From: Rhodococcus sp. Z13
GTDB taxonomy: Bacteria > Actinomycetota > Actinomycetes > Mycobacteriales > Mycobacteriaceae
Direction of reading: 5' to 3'
Length of the DNA stretch: 64,000 nt
Assembly (NCBI RefSeq): GCF_025837095.1
Contig: NZ_CP107551.1
Span: forward strand, 2,276,352 to 2,340,351
The position numbers were made by a program, and so were the translations under genes. Shown here in pieces: positions 16,358 to 23,787 of the stretch (the first letter of the stretch is position 1; each line of letters opens with the position of its first letter). Below the pieces are notes generated by a model that saw only the letters and a program-made list of their open reading frames with translations, was not told the origin of the DNA and did no database searches.

Positions 16358-17757
16358 GACATCTCCGTCGTGATCGGATCGGTGGGATCGGATCGGGGGC
16401 CGGCCGCCGCGGCCGGGGCGGGGGTGTCGGGGAACAGATCGATCTGCGGATCCTTCTCCCGCACACTCACCGTCGCCCCGCGGTACCGCGCGATCGCCGG
16501 CAGGGCCAGCACCCCGCCCGGCACCCGCGCGACCAGCCGTAGCCTGTCCAACAGCTCGATCGCAGCGTCGGCGAGCCCGGCCGGATCGGCCTGCCACTGC
16601 GCGGCGAAGGTGCGGCCGTAGGCGTCGACCAGCCGGCCGATGGTGCCCGCCAGCCAGGCGTCGTCGAGCAGGGGACAGCGGTCCGGGGTGCGGGTCGACT
16701 CCGGAGCGTCCTCCGGCGCCGGCGCCCCCGCCGCGAGCGGCGCGAACACCGTCGCCCGCGGGATCGCCGCATCCACCGCCGCGACCAGCGCATCGTGTCG
16801 GTCGCCGGGCAGCGGCCGCCGCTCCGGGGCCGCGGCATCCGGATCCAGCACCCGGTCGCAGATCTCCACCGCCAGCAGCAACGCGACCTGCGCGACCGTG
16901 CCGGTGCTCGGGAACCGCACGTCCGACAACCGGCCCGCGGTGTCCACCAGCGCCACACCCTCCGCGCGCCGCTCGCACACCAGCCCGGTCAGCAGTTCCA
17001 CCTCGTCGGTGGTGCGCGGCAACGCCAGCTGCAGCGCCTCCTCGTCGTCGAGCTCGTCGGCGTAGACGACGGGACGCTGCACCAGCGCGCGGCGCACCCG
17101 CCGCCGGATCTCGGCGGTGTCCGTGCGCGGCACACCGGGCCCGGTGAGCAGCCCGCGCACCGAGTCGAGATGCTGCAGGGCCCGCGACGGCCGGAACAGC
17201 GCGGTCACCACCGCCCGGTCGATGTCGAACAACGCCTCACCGCTGCCGGGATCGTGGGCCCAGCCGTCGGTGTCGCCGTCGGCGAGGGTGATCGCGCCGC
17301 GCGTCGCCAGCCAGGTCACCGCGTCGACGAAGGCGTACCGGTCGGCGGCACGTTCGGTGTCCAGTTCGACCCCCTCGACGCGGCTGGCCTCGGAGGCGAC
17401 GTGCTCGGCCAGCTCCGACAGGGTGATCTGGCTGCTGCCGCGGCCGAGCGCGGCCAGCACCAGGGCGAGATAGGCGTAACGGCGCCGGTCGAACGGCCGG
17501 TCGGTGGTGGTGACGGTGCCGGCTCCGGCGTCGAGGCGGTCGACGACGGTGAACAGCCGGGCGGTGGTCTCGGTGACCTCGAGGCGATAACCGAACACCG
17601 TGAGCAGGTCCTCGCGCAGCTCGGTGGCCCACCGGCGCACCAGCGACAGCGCCGTCCGGTCCGGATAGCTCCTGGTGATCAGATGGTGGTTGAGCACCAG
17701 CCGGGCGGCCCGCTGATAGGAGTCGAGGTCGACCGACGGGATCGTGCGGGCCCTCAC
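16354..17757 (-). CDS. jetB: Wadjet type II JetB-like protein (DUF2398 / TIGR02678)
   Basis: 467 residues from a GTG that overlaps the jetA stop. The pattern YQRAARLVLNHHLITRSYPD, the long segment RRVRRALVQRPVVYADELDDEEALQLALPRT and winged-helix-like repeats match the DUF2398 family, the kleisin-associated KITE-like subunit of the complex. It sits between jetA and jetC with 4-bp overlaps on both sides, so the three are co-translated. Family assignment rests on recognition and the conserved order DUF2397-DUF2398-TIGR02680. Confidence 0.8.
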   Translation of the reverse strand: MRARTIPSVDLDSYQRAARLVLNHHLITRSYPDRTALSLVRRWATELREDLLTVFGYRLEVTETTARLFTVVDRLDAGAGTVTTTDRPFDRRRYAYLALVLAALGRGSSQITLSELAEHVASEASRVEGVELDTERAADRYAFVDAVTWLATRGAITLADGDTDGWAHDPGSGEALFDIDRAVVTALFRPSRALQHLDSVRGLLTGPGVPRTDTAEIRRRVRRALVQRPVVYADELDDEEALQLALPRTTDEVELLTGLVCERRAEGVALVDTAGRLSDVRFPSTGTVAQVALLLAVEICDRVLDPDAAAPERRPLPGDRHDALVAAVDAAIPRATVFAPLAAGAPAPEDAPESTRTPDRCPLLDDAWLAGTIGRLVDAYGRTFAAQWQADPAGLADAAIELLDRLRLVARVPGGVLALPAIARYRGATVSVREKDPQIDLFPDTPAPAAAAGPRSDPTDPITTEMS

Positions 17758-19271
17758 TGCACCTCCACCGCCAGACCGTCCAGATACAGCCGGCCGCGGG
17801 CCGTGCGCACCACCGTCGACTCGCCGCTCGGCCGCAGCGTGATCTTCACCCCGTTCTGGGTGGCGGTGGTGCCGTCGCCGCGCACCCGCCCGGACACCGG
17901 CACCCGCGCCGACAACGCCGCATCCAGCAGGCCGAGCAGCACGTCGACCTCCGGCTCGGACAGCTCCCGTTCCCGCACGCCCCCGGCGGCGAGGGACTTC
18001 GCCGCGGCGGCGCGGCGCCGCTGCTTCTCGAGCTGGGCCTCCCGCAGACGCCGCACGCTCGCGTCGTTGCGCTGCACCTTGCCCGGCGCACCGGCCGCGG
18101 GCCGGCGCCCGGTCTCGGCGAGGGTGCGGGCGATCTCCACCGGTGGCGCCTCCCACCACGAGCGGGTGACCGGCACCACGTCGGCGTCCTCGTGCGGCAC
18201 CGAGAAGTGCCGGGGCCGGCCGAGATCGAAGACCGCGTCGAACAGGGCGTGCGCGGCGTCCTCGCTGGGGGCCTGCGCGAACCAGCCCGCCAGATGCCGC
18301 AGCTGCGACTCGCGGCTGACCCCGCCGCGCCGCTGCTCGGTGAGCCGCCGCAGCAGCGACAGCACCGCCGAGATGGCGTTGATCGTCGCGCCGCGCAGCC
18401 GCTCCGCCTCGCTCGGCGCGGCGCCGACCCCGACGAACCAGCGTTCGACGCCGAGCCAGCGGGCCCGCCAGTCGGCCTCGCGTTCCTCCACCGGCAGCAG
18501 CACCCGCTCGTCGTGCTGCGCCGCCAGCACCGGCAACCTGTCCGCGCCGGTGGCGTGCACCCGCTCCAGGGCGGCGGCGAGCTTCGGGGCGTAGCGGGCC
18601 AGATCGGAGCTGAACTCGCGCATGTGCGTCAGCAGCGCGTCCTTCTGCGCGAGGAACGCCTCCGGGGTGACCTCGGTGGTGCGCACCAGGTCGCCGAGCA
18701 CCAGATAGAAGCGGGCCGCGCGCTCGGCCATGTCCGACAGCGTCGCATCGAGGCGGCTGAGCTTGCGGTAGACGAGCTCACCGTCGCCGGCGGCGTTCGC
18801 CTCGGCGAGTTCGATGAGGTCGGCGAGCAGATCCGCCAGCGCCAGCCGCGACAGCGACACGTCCTCGCCCCGGGCGGACAACACGTCCTCCACCGCCCGG
18901 AACGCCCGGTAGCCGGGCTGGGTGAACTGGTAGACGTAGTGGCGGTTGCGGTACTCGGCGAGGGTCGCCGCGCGGGTGCCGTCGTAGCTGCGTTCGAGCA
19001 CCCCCCACAGGTGCAGCTGCTCGAGCAGCGCGGGGATGTCCGCGGCGGCCGGCACGTCCTCGTCCTCGGGGGCGAGGCGCGCGAGCAGGGTGTGGACGTC
19101 GCCGGCGTGCAGCAGCACCGTGTAGTTGCCGCGCGCCTGGTCGAACGCCCGCAGCACCCACAGATAGTGGGTGCGTTTCTCCGCCGTCGCGAACGAGAAC
19201 AACCGCAGGCGATCGTCCCGCGCGATCGGGTCCTCCACCGCCCCGATCCGGGCTCGACCTGTTTCGCTCAC
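17754..19271 (-). CDS. jetA: Wadjet type II JetA-like protein (DUF2397 / TIGR02677)
   Basis: 505 residues from a GTG at 19271. The N-terminus LRLFSFATAEKRTHYLWVLRAFDQARGNYTVLLHAGDV is characteristic of DUF2397, the kleisin-like subunit. The C-terminus has a charged helix (RRLREAQLEKQRRRAAAAKSL) and ends in an Arg/Val beta region. First gene of the jetABC operon. The 110-bp divergent gap upstream contains an inverted repeat that may control it. Confidence 0.8.
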   Translation of the reverse strand: MSETGRARIGAVEDPIARDDRLRLFSFATAEKRTHYLWVLRAFDQARGNYTVLLHAGDVHTLLARLAPEDEDVPAAADIPALLEQLHLWGVLERSYDGTRAATLAEYRNRHYVYQFTQPGYRAFRAVEDVLSARGEDVSLSRLALADLLADLIELAEANAAGDGELVYRKLSRLDATLSDMAERAARFYLVLGDLVRTTEVTPEAFLAQKDALLTHMREFSSDLARYAPKLAAALERVHATGADRLPVLAAQHDERVLLPVEEREADWRARWLGVERWFVGVGAAPSEAERLRGATINAISAVLSLLRRLTEQRRGGVSRESQLRHLAGWFAQAPSEDAAHALFDAVFDLGRPRHFSVPHEDADVVPVTRSWWEAPPVEIARTLAETGRRPAAGAPGKVQRNDASVRRLREAQLEKQRRRAAAAKSLAAGGVRERELSEPEVDVLLGLLDAALSARVPVSGRVRGDGTTATQNGVKITLRPSGESTVVRTARGRLYLDGLAVEVQ

Positions 19272-19303
19272 CGTGACAGGTTAGGCGGAGCGCACCCCCG
19301 ACT

Positions 19304-19328
19304 CCGACAACACCCGCGTGAGTGTCGG
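19304..19328. promoter_or_regulatory. 25-bp interrupted palindrome in the jetA divergent region
   Basis: Arms CCGACA (19304-19309) and TGTCGG (19323-19328), with further partial symmetry (CAC...GTG) inside, lie 33 bp upstream of jetA and 54 bp upstream of the divergent gene. Position and symmetry suit an operator; no binding protein is implied by the sequence. Confidence 0.35.
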
Positions 19329-19381
19329 CACGTGGGGTTAGCCTGAACTGCATCAGTACAGCAGGGGAGGGGTAGGAGCCG

Positions 19382-19855
19382 ATGGACGAATCCGGTGCCG
19401 GATCGGGCACCGCGAGCTGGGACGGAATGGTGGAGTGGCTCGTCGAGTCCCTCACCGGCAGACCCACGGGCTTCGTGCTCGACGTGGGGCCGTCCGACTA
19501 CGCCCCGTCCGAGGACGATCCCGACGACGTCGTGTGCGCGCAGGTACACGTCCTCGACGACGGGGTGCTGCTGTTGCGCCGCTCCCGCACCGAACTCGAC
19601 CAGCTGCTGCTCGCCGACCACTCACCGGCCGGTCTGGTGCTCGACCACTGGCACACCGACACCTTCTTCCCGGACTGCACCGACGGCTACCTGTTCAGCC
19701 GCGACGTGCGGTTGATCGCCGAGGCGTGCGTGGCGTGGTTCCGGATGGACCCGAGTATCGACACCACCGAACAGCTGGGCTGCAGCTACCGTTTCCCGGA
19801 CGCGCTGCCGCGCGGGGTCCTCGAGGAGACCGATGCCGACGACCGGCGCCCCTGA
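19382..19855 (+). CDS. Conserved hypothetical acidic protein
   Basis: 157 residues, strongly acidic (many Asp/Glu, C-terminus ETDADDRRP), no signal peptide or membrane segment. The central part (VLLLRRSRTELDQLLLADHSPAGLVLDHWHTDTFF) looks like a small alpha/beta domain. I do not recognise the family. It is divergent from jetA and 37 bp before the PucR-type gene on the same strand. Start ATG at 19382 with GGAG upstream. Confidence 0.65.
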   Translation: MDESGAGSGTASWDGMVEWLVESLTGRPTGFVLDVGPSDYAPSEDDPDDVVCAQVHVLDDGVLLLRRSRTELDQLLLADHSPAGLVLDHWHTDTFFPDCTDGYLFSRDVRLIAEACVAWFRMDPSIDTTEQLGCSYRFPDALPRGVLEETDADDRRP

Positions 19856-19892
19856 TCCCCGGCCCGGCCCGTAGCGGTTCGCCGAGGCGACG

Positions 19893-21296
19893 GTGACCGA
19901 GCACGAGGCCGACACACCCCCGCGCCGCCGCGGCGCGGGCCGGGGAACCCGTGCCCTGGTCAGGGCGGTCGCCGAGCTCGCGGCCACCCACCACGCCGAG
20001 ATCTCGCAACGCATGTTCGCCCGCATCGCAGGGGAGATCGACGCGATGACCACCGACCGGCCCACCCGCGACGCCCTCGAACGCGCCGCGGCCGACGGGG
20101 TCACCGCCGTCACCGAGTTCCTGCGCGACGATCGTCCCGAGATCGAGATCCCCGCAGCGTCGTTCGCGCTGGTGCGCACCCTCGCCCGGCAGGGCTTCCC
20201 GATCTCGACGGTCGACCGCAGCAACCGCCTCGCCCAGGACAGCATCCTGCGGTGGTGCCTCGAGGTGCTCGCCGGACTGAGCGACGACGCGGAGGCCGTC
20301 ATGCAGGCCGGAGTGGTGATCCTCACGAAACTGTCGACGGGCATCGACGGGGTGTCGCTGCGGCTGCTCGCGGTGTACGAGGCCGAACGCGACACCTGGC
20401 TGTCGAACCGCAACGTCTCGCGCTCCACCCGGATCCAGGACATTCTCGCCGGCCGGCCCGTGGAGGTGGGGGAGGCCGAGGCCACCCTCGGCTACCGGCT
20501 CGGGCAGCGGCACCTCGGGGTGATCGTGTGGACCGAGGAGATCGACACCACCCGCAACGACCTGTCCGAACTCGAACAGGCCGTGACGGCGCTCGCCGAC
20601 GAACTCGGCGCCCCCGCCCGGCCGCTGTTCGAACCGCACGACGCCCACACCGGCTGGGCGTGGATCCCCCTCGGCGGGGTCGAGACGGTCGACACCGACG
20701 CGCTCGGGGACGTCGTCGCGGGGTGGGACCGGACCGTCACCGTCGCGCTCGGCGCCCCGCAGGACGGGATCGGCGGGTTCGTGCACACCCACGAGCAGGC
20801 CGAACACGCACAGGTGGTGGCCCGGGCGGCCGGCGCGGCGGGGCCGCGGCTCGTGCCGATCACCGCCGTCGGGGCGGTGGCGCTGATGTGCGCGGATCTC
20901 GACGCGGCCCGCACCTGGGCGGCCGGCGCGGCGGGGCCGCGGCTCGTGCCGATCACCGCCGTCGGGGCGGTGGCGCTGATGTGCGCGGATCTCGACGCGG
21001 CCCGCACCTGGGTGGCCGACGTCCTCGGGCCGCTCGCCGCCCACGACCCCGCCGCGGGACAGCTGCGGCACACGCTGCGCGAGTTCCTCGCCAACGGCGG
21101 CAGCTACGTCGCCACCGCCTCCCGGCTGCACCTGCACCGCAACTCCGTCGCCTACCGGATCAACAAGGCCGAGGAACAGCTCGGCCGCAGCGTGCGCGAG
21201 GGCCGGCTCGATCTGGAGAACGCCCTGGCGCTGTGCCACTGGCTGGGGTCGGCGGTGCTGACCCCGGTCGCCGAGGTGCCGGCCCCGCCGGTGTGA
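19893..21296 (+). CDS. PucR/CdaR-type helix-turn-helix regulator with an internal duplication
   Basis: 467 residues from a GTG. The C-terminal HTH_30 domain is clear (LANGGSYVATASRLHLHRNSVAYRINKAEEQLGR). The middle resembles the GGDEF-like region of PucR proteins, and the N-terminal 170 residues are a helical sensor-like domain. Residues about 311-341 and 342-372 are identical 31-mers produced by a perfect 93-bp tandem repeat, just before the HTH. The single-copy version would be a normal PucR protein. The duplication may lengthen a loop or disturb the fold. Targets unknown; it is convergent with the esterase gene. Confidence 0.85.
   Translation: MTEHEADTPPRRRGAGRGTRALVRAVAELAATHHAEISQRMFARIAGEIDAMTTDRPTRDALERAAADGVTAVTEFLRDDRPEIEIPAASFALVRTLARQGFPISTVDRSNRLAQDSILRWCLEVLAGLSDDAEAVMQAGVVILTKLSTGIDGVSLRLLAVYEAERDTWLSNRNVSRSTRIQDILAGRPVEVGEAEATLGYRLGQRHLGVIVWTEEIDTTRNDLSELEQAVTALADELGAPARPLFEPHDAHTGWAWIPLGGVETVDTDALGDVVAGWDRTVTVALGAPQDGIGGFVHTHEQAEHAQVVARAAGAAGPRLVPITAVGAVALMCADLDAARTWAAGAAGPRLVPITAVGAVALMCADLDAARTWVADVLGPLAAHDPAAGQLRHTLREFLANGGSYVATASRLHLHRNSVAYRINKAEEQLGRSVREGRLDLENALALCHWLGSAVLTPVAEVPAPPV
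20824..21009 (+). repeat. Perfect 93-bp tandem duplication inside the PucR-type gene
   Basis: Two copies, 20824-20916 and 20917-21009, are identical at every base, and the match carries on 3 more bases to 21012. The unit is 31 codons, so the frame is kept. Complete identity in high-GC DNA means the event is recent or is an assembly artefact. Confidence 0.95.
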
Positions 21297-21306
21297 GACC
21301 GCGTGC

Positions 21307-22314
21307 TCAGGCGCCCGGCACGATGGCCCGCACGAACCGGCCGATCTCCTCGATGGCCCGCACCGACTCGGGCAGCACGTCGGCGGCGGCCTGGAAGACG
21401 TGGATCTGCCGGTCCCAGACCTGCAGCTCGCACGCCGAGCCGGCGGCGGTGAGCCGCTCGGCCATCAGCTCGGCGTCGACGAGGAGCAGCTCGTCGGAAC
21501 CCACCTGGATCAACGTCGGCGGCATGTCGGTCAGATCGGCGTCGACGGGACAGAGCCGGTCGAACCCGTCGAGGCCGCTGCGCGCGTCGCGGCGGCGCGA
21601 CAACCCGGCGAGCCCGGACAAGGCGTTGCCGTGCAGCAGCGCGCACCGTTCGGCGTTGGTGTGCCCGAGTTTGCGGTCCGGATCGAGTTCGGTCAGCGGC
21701 GACAGCGCCACGATCGCGCCCGGCGCGGGCAGGTCGAGCTCCCGCAGTGCCAGCGGCACCGCGAACGACAGGTAGCCGCCGGCGGAGTCCCCGGCCACCA
21801 CGATCTGTTCCGGCCGGTAACCGGCGTCCAGCAGGCGGCGGTAGGCGTCGACCCCGTCGGCGACGGCGTCGGCGATCGAGAACTGGGGCAGCATCCGGTA
21901 GTCGACCATCAGCACCGGTGCCTGCGCCTGCTGTGAGATCCGCGACACGAGGCGGCGGTGACTGCGCATCCCGCCGCACAGGAAACCGCCGCCGTGCAGG
22001 TAGAGCACCACCCGGTCGTCGCCCGCGCCGGGAGCCTCCACCCACGAGCCCGCACAGTTGTCGAGGGCGATCGGAAGGCAGCGGGTGCCGTCGACGGCGG
22101 GCAGCAGGCTCCCGACCCGGTCGAGCAGCCCGGTGGGCCACGGCAGGTGCGGGGCGCGTCCCCACAGGCCGAGCAGCGGGCGCAGCGTCATCCGCATCGA
22201 CTGTGCCAGCAGCCGCGCCTGCAGGCTGGCGCCGCGGAACTCCCTGCGCTGCACGGTGACGGGGGCCTGTGGGGTCCGAGGGGAAGGTACACACGCCGGG
22301 GGTGCGGTCGTCAC
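21307..22314 (-). CDS. Alpha/beta hydrolase, HSL (hormone-sensitive lipase) family esterase
   Basis: 335 residues from a GTG. The HSL oxyanion motif HGGG (VVLYLHGGGFLCGG), nucleophile elbow GDSAGG, the acid region QVGSDELLLVDAE and the His near DRQIHVF give a complete catalytic set. Likely a cytoplasmic esterase or lipase; no signal peptide is seen. It faces the PucR-type gene tail to tail, 10 bp apart, and has a 492-bp gap upstream. Confidence 0.87.
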   Translation of the reverse strand: MTTAPPACVPSPRTPQAPVTVQRREFRGASLQARLLAQSMRMTLRPLLGLWGRAPHLPWPTGLLDRVGSLLPAVDGTRCLPIALDNCAGSWVEAPGAGDDRVVLYLHGGGFLCGGMRSHRRLVSRISQQAQAPVLMVDYRMLPQFSIADAVADGVDAYRRLLDAGYRPEQIVVAGDSAGGYLSFAVPLALRELDLPAPGAIVALSPLTELDPDRKLGHTNAERCALLHGNALSGLAGLSRRRDARSGLDGFDRLCPVDADLTDMPPTLIQVGSDELLLVDAELMAERLTAAGSACELQVWDRQIHVFQAAADVLPESVRAIEEIGRFVRAIVPGA

Positions 22315-22669
22315 GAGCAGAACTCCTCACAGCGAATCGAGCGAATCGAAGGCCCGCATCCGACCGGTCCGCCTCGGGACCCGATCGGGAATCGGGGATC
22401 GGCCGGATCCACCCGTGCCGCGTCCTCATCGACGGTAGGGGCGAAGGTCCCGGGGTTCACCGGTCTGCGTGCACACTCCTCGCCGCGCGCGACTGGGCTG
22501 CACGCACAATCCTGCACCCGGTGACAGGAGCCGGGGAGAGGCACCTCACGCCGTCGGAGGCGGACGAACAGCGACAGTCGCCCATTTCGGACGCTCCGTG
22601 TGGAGTTGCGCCCCGAGTTGTTGTGCCGACAACCCAACGGCGGGGTCGTTCTGTGTGCTCACGACCCGA
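22315..22669. other. Long intergenic region between the esterase and OB-fold genes
   Basis: No frame here has consistent coding bias. It should hold the esterase promoter (minus strand). Visible elements are a tandem direct repeat of GCGAATCGA (22332-22349) 17 bp upstream of the esterase start, and GTTGT-N4-ACAAC (22620-22633). The rest shows no structure I can interpret. Confidence 0.5.
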
Positions 22670-22697
22670 TGGACAGCGGCCTAAGTCGTCTTATCGT
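22670..22697 (+). promoter_or_regulatory. Sigma70-type promoter for the OB-fold gene
   Basis: TGGACA (22670-22675), 16 nt, then TATCGT (22692-22697). Both are close to the actinobacterial housekeeping consensus. It predicts a transcript start near 22704 and a leader of about 103 nt before the ATG at 22807. Confidence 0.5.
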
Positions 22698-22703
22698 CGA
22701 TGC

Positions 22704-22806
22704 AGGGCCGATGACCGGAGCCACAGCATCAGCCCCTCGACCAGGGGGAACCCCGGCGGGATCAGCTTCCGGATGTGGCTCGGACGTTCCTTGCGAAAGG
22801 ACCTCG
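22704..22806 (+). ncRNA. Candidate structured cis-regulatory leader RNA
   Basis: The predicted leader can form an outer stem GAGCCACA (22718-22725) / TGTGGCTC (22774-22781) around CCCCT (22733-22737) / AGGGG (22743-22747). A competing stem uses CCGGA (22715-22719) / TCCGG (22768-22772), sharing bases with the first. The last hairpin, TCCTT (22788-22792) / AAGGA (22797-22801) with a GCGA tetraloop, hides the Shine-Dalgarno sequence. Mutually exclusive stems plus a sequestered ribosome site resemble a riboswitch or translational attenuator. It matches no class I know; ligand unknown. Confidence 0.4.
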
Positions 22807-23169
22807 ATGGCCACCCACGCCGCACACCACGAGTCCGTCCCGGCACTGCAGATCCTGCGCTGCGAGCACTGCACCACCCTGCTTCCACCCGAGACCCTGC
22901 GCTGTTCGTCGTGCCGACGCGCCGAACTCACCCCGGTCAGCTGCTGCGGTACCGGTTCGATCGTCTCCTGGAAGCTGCTGCACAGGTCTGTGCGGGAAGA
23001 CCAGATCACGCCGTCGACCATCGCCATCGTCGAACTCGACGAAGGCCCCTGGGTCTACACGAAGATCGAGGGTTCGCTGCCCGAGCGGGCCGAGGCCCCG
23101 GTGCGCGTCGAGTTCCGCCGCACCCCGACCGTCGACCGCTTCCCCGTCTTCGGAGTCCGCGCCGCCTGA
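22807..23169 (+). CDS. Zn-ribbon domain-containing OB-fold protein (DUF35 family)
   Basis: 120 residues. The N-terminal rubredoxin-like zinc ribbon has CEHC and CSSC (LRCEHCTTLLPPETLRCSSCRR), followed by an OB-fold (GTGSIVSWKLLHRS...DEGPWVYTKIEG). DUF35 proteins usually bind acyl-CoA and partner with thiolases or benzylsuccinate/steroid aldolase enzymes, but here no thiolase adjoins. AAAGGA precedes the ATG by 5 nt. Expression may be set by the leader RNA just upstream. Confidence 0.85.
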   Translation: MATHAAHHESVPALQILRCEHCTTLLPPETLRCSSCRRAELTPVSCCGTGSIVSWKLLHRSVREDQITPSTIAIVELDEGPWVYTKIEGSLPERAEAPVRVEFRRTPTVDRFPVFGVRAA

Positions 23170-23202
23170 CCCCGCCGCTCTCCGGATGCAGTCGATCCGT
23201 GC

Positions 23203-23412
23203 GTGGGGGGCGTCGACGTCGGTACCGGGAGCCGGATCCGGACCTGGTTGCCGGCCGTCCTCATCGTGCCCGAGGTCGCCCACGCCGTCCACGGCACCGA
23301 GGACACGAGGCAGGGCCGGCTCTCCTCCGACCTGCACGAACCGGCGCGGACCGCGATCACCACCGTGTGGCTACCGATCCAGCACGTGCTCTCGTCGCTG
23401 CCCTACCGGTGA
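23203..23412 (+). CDS. Small hypothetical ORF, 69 aa
   Basis: Starts GTG and ends TGA. Nearly every third position is G or C across the frame, as in the real genes around it, which is the only support. The sequence (RIRTWLPAVLIVPEVAHAVHGTEDT..., ending QHVLSSLPYR) is not recognised; it could be a small protein or the tail of a decayed gene. No clear ribosome site. It lies 33 bp after the OB-fold gene on the same strand. Confidence 0.35.
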   Translation: MGGVDVGTGSRIRTWLPAVLIVPEVAHAVHGTEDTRQGRLSSDLHEPARTAITTVWLPIQHVLSSLPYR

Positions 23413-23428
23413 GGACGCGGACCCGGTC

Positions 23429-23692
23429 TCAGGCGCGGGTGGAGCGGGCCTTCCACGCCGAGTACGCGGCGGTGACGATGATCGCGCCGGCGAGCGAGCC
23501 GATGATGCCGCTCGGCCGCAATTCGAGGCCGTCGCCCGCGAGCAGGCTGATGAGCAGACCCCCGAGGAACGAACCCGCCACACCGGCGACGAACGCCAGC
23601 GTCCAGTCGATCCCGGAAGCCGACCTGCCCACAACGAGCTGCGCCACCGCACCGATGAGCATGCCGAACAGAATGATTCCGATGATCAACAT
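23429..23692 (-). CDS. GlsB/YeaQ/YmgE-family stress membrane protein
   Basis: 87 residues with three hydrophobic Gly-rich helices (IIGIILFGMLIGAVAQLVVG, VAGVAGSFLGGLLISLLAG, IIGSLAGAIIVTAAYSAW). The conserved order of the transglycosylase-associated family is clear. Small integral membrane protein induced by envelope or acid stress in other bacteria; molecular role unknown. A second member is at 33150. Confidence 0.88.
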   Translation of the reverse strand: MLIIGIILFGMLIGAVAQLVVGRSASGIDWTLAFVAGVAGSFLGGLLISLLAGDGLELRPSGIIGSLAGAIIVTAAYSAWKARSTRA

Positions 23693-23729
23693 TGCGCGAG
23701 TCTACGGCGCGAGAGTCTGCCCGATGGTG

Positions 23730-23766
23730 ATTCCGCGGCGGGAAAACACCGCCCCTGCCGCGGAAT
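23730..23766 (-). terminator. Hairpin after the Old Yellow Enzyme gene
   Basis: ATTCCGCGGC (23730-23739) pairs with GCCGCGGAAT (23757-23766), 10 bp perfect with extra GGG/CCC pairing inside. It starts 21 bp past the OYE stop and separates it from the GlsB gene, which reads the same way. Confidence 0.6.
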
Positions 23767-23787
23767 TCACCTTCCGCGCTCACCCCG

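Noticed and set aside
12518-16621. 1367-codon plus-strand open frame opposite jetC
   Set aside because: Antisense shadow of a high-GC coding gene; Arg/Leu/Gly/His-rich with no domain, while the minus strand has full SMC motifs.
19339-19354. GTTAGCCTGAACTG near the jetA divergent region as an IdeR/DtxR iron box
   Set aside because: Matches only part of the 19-bp consensus and neither neighbour suggests iron control.
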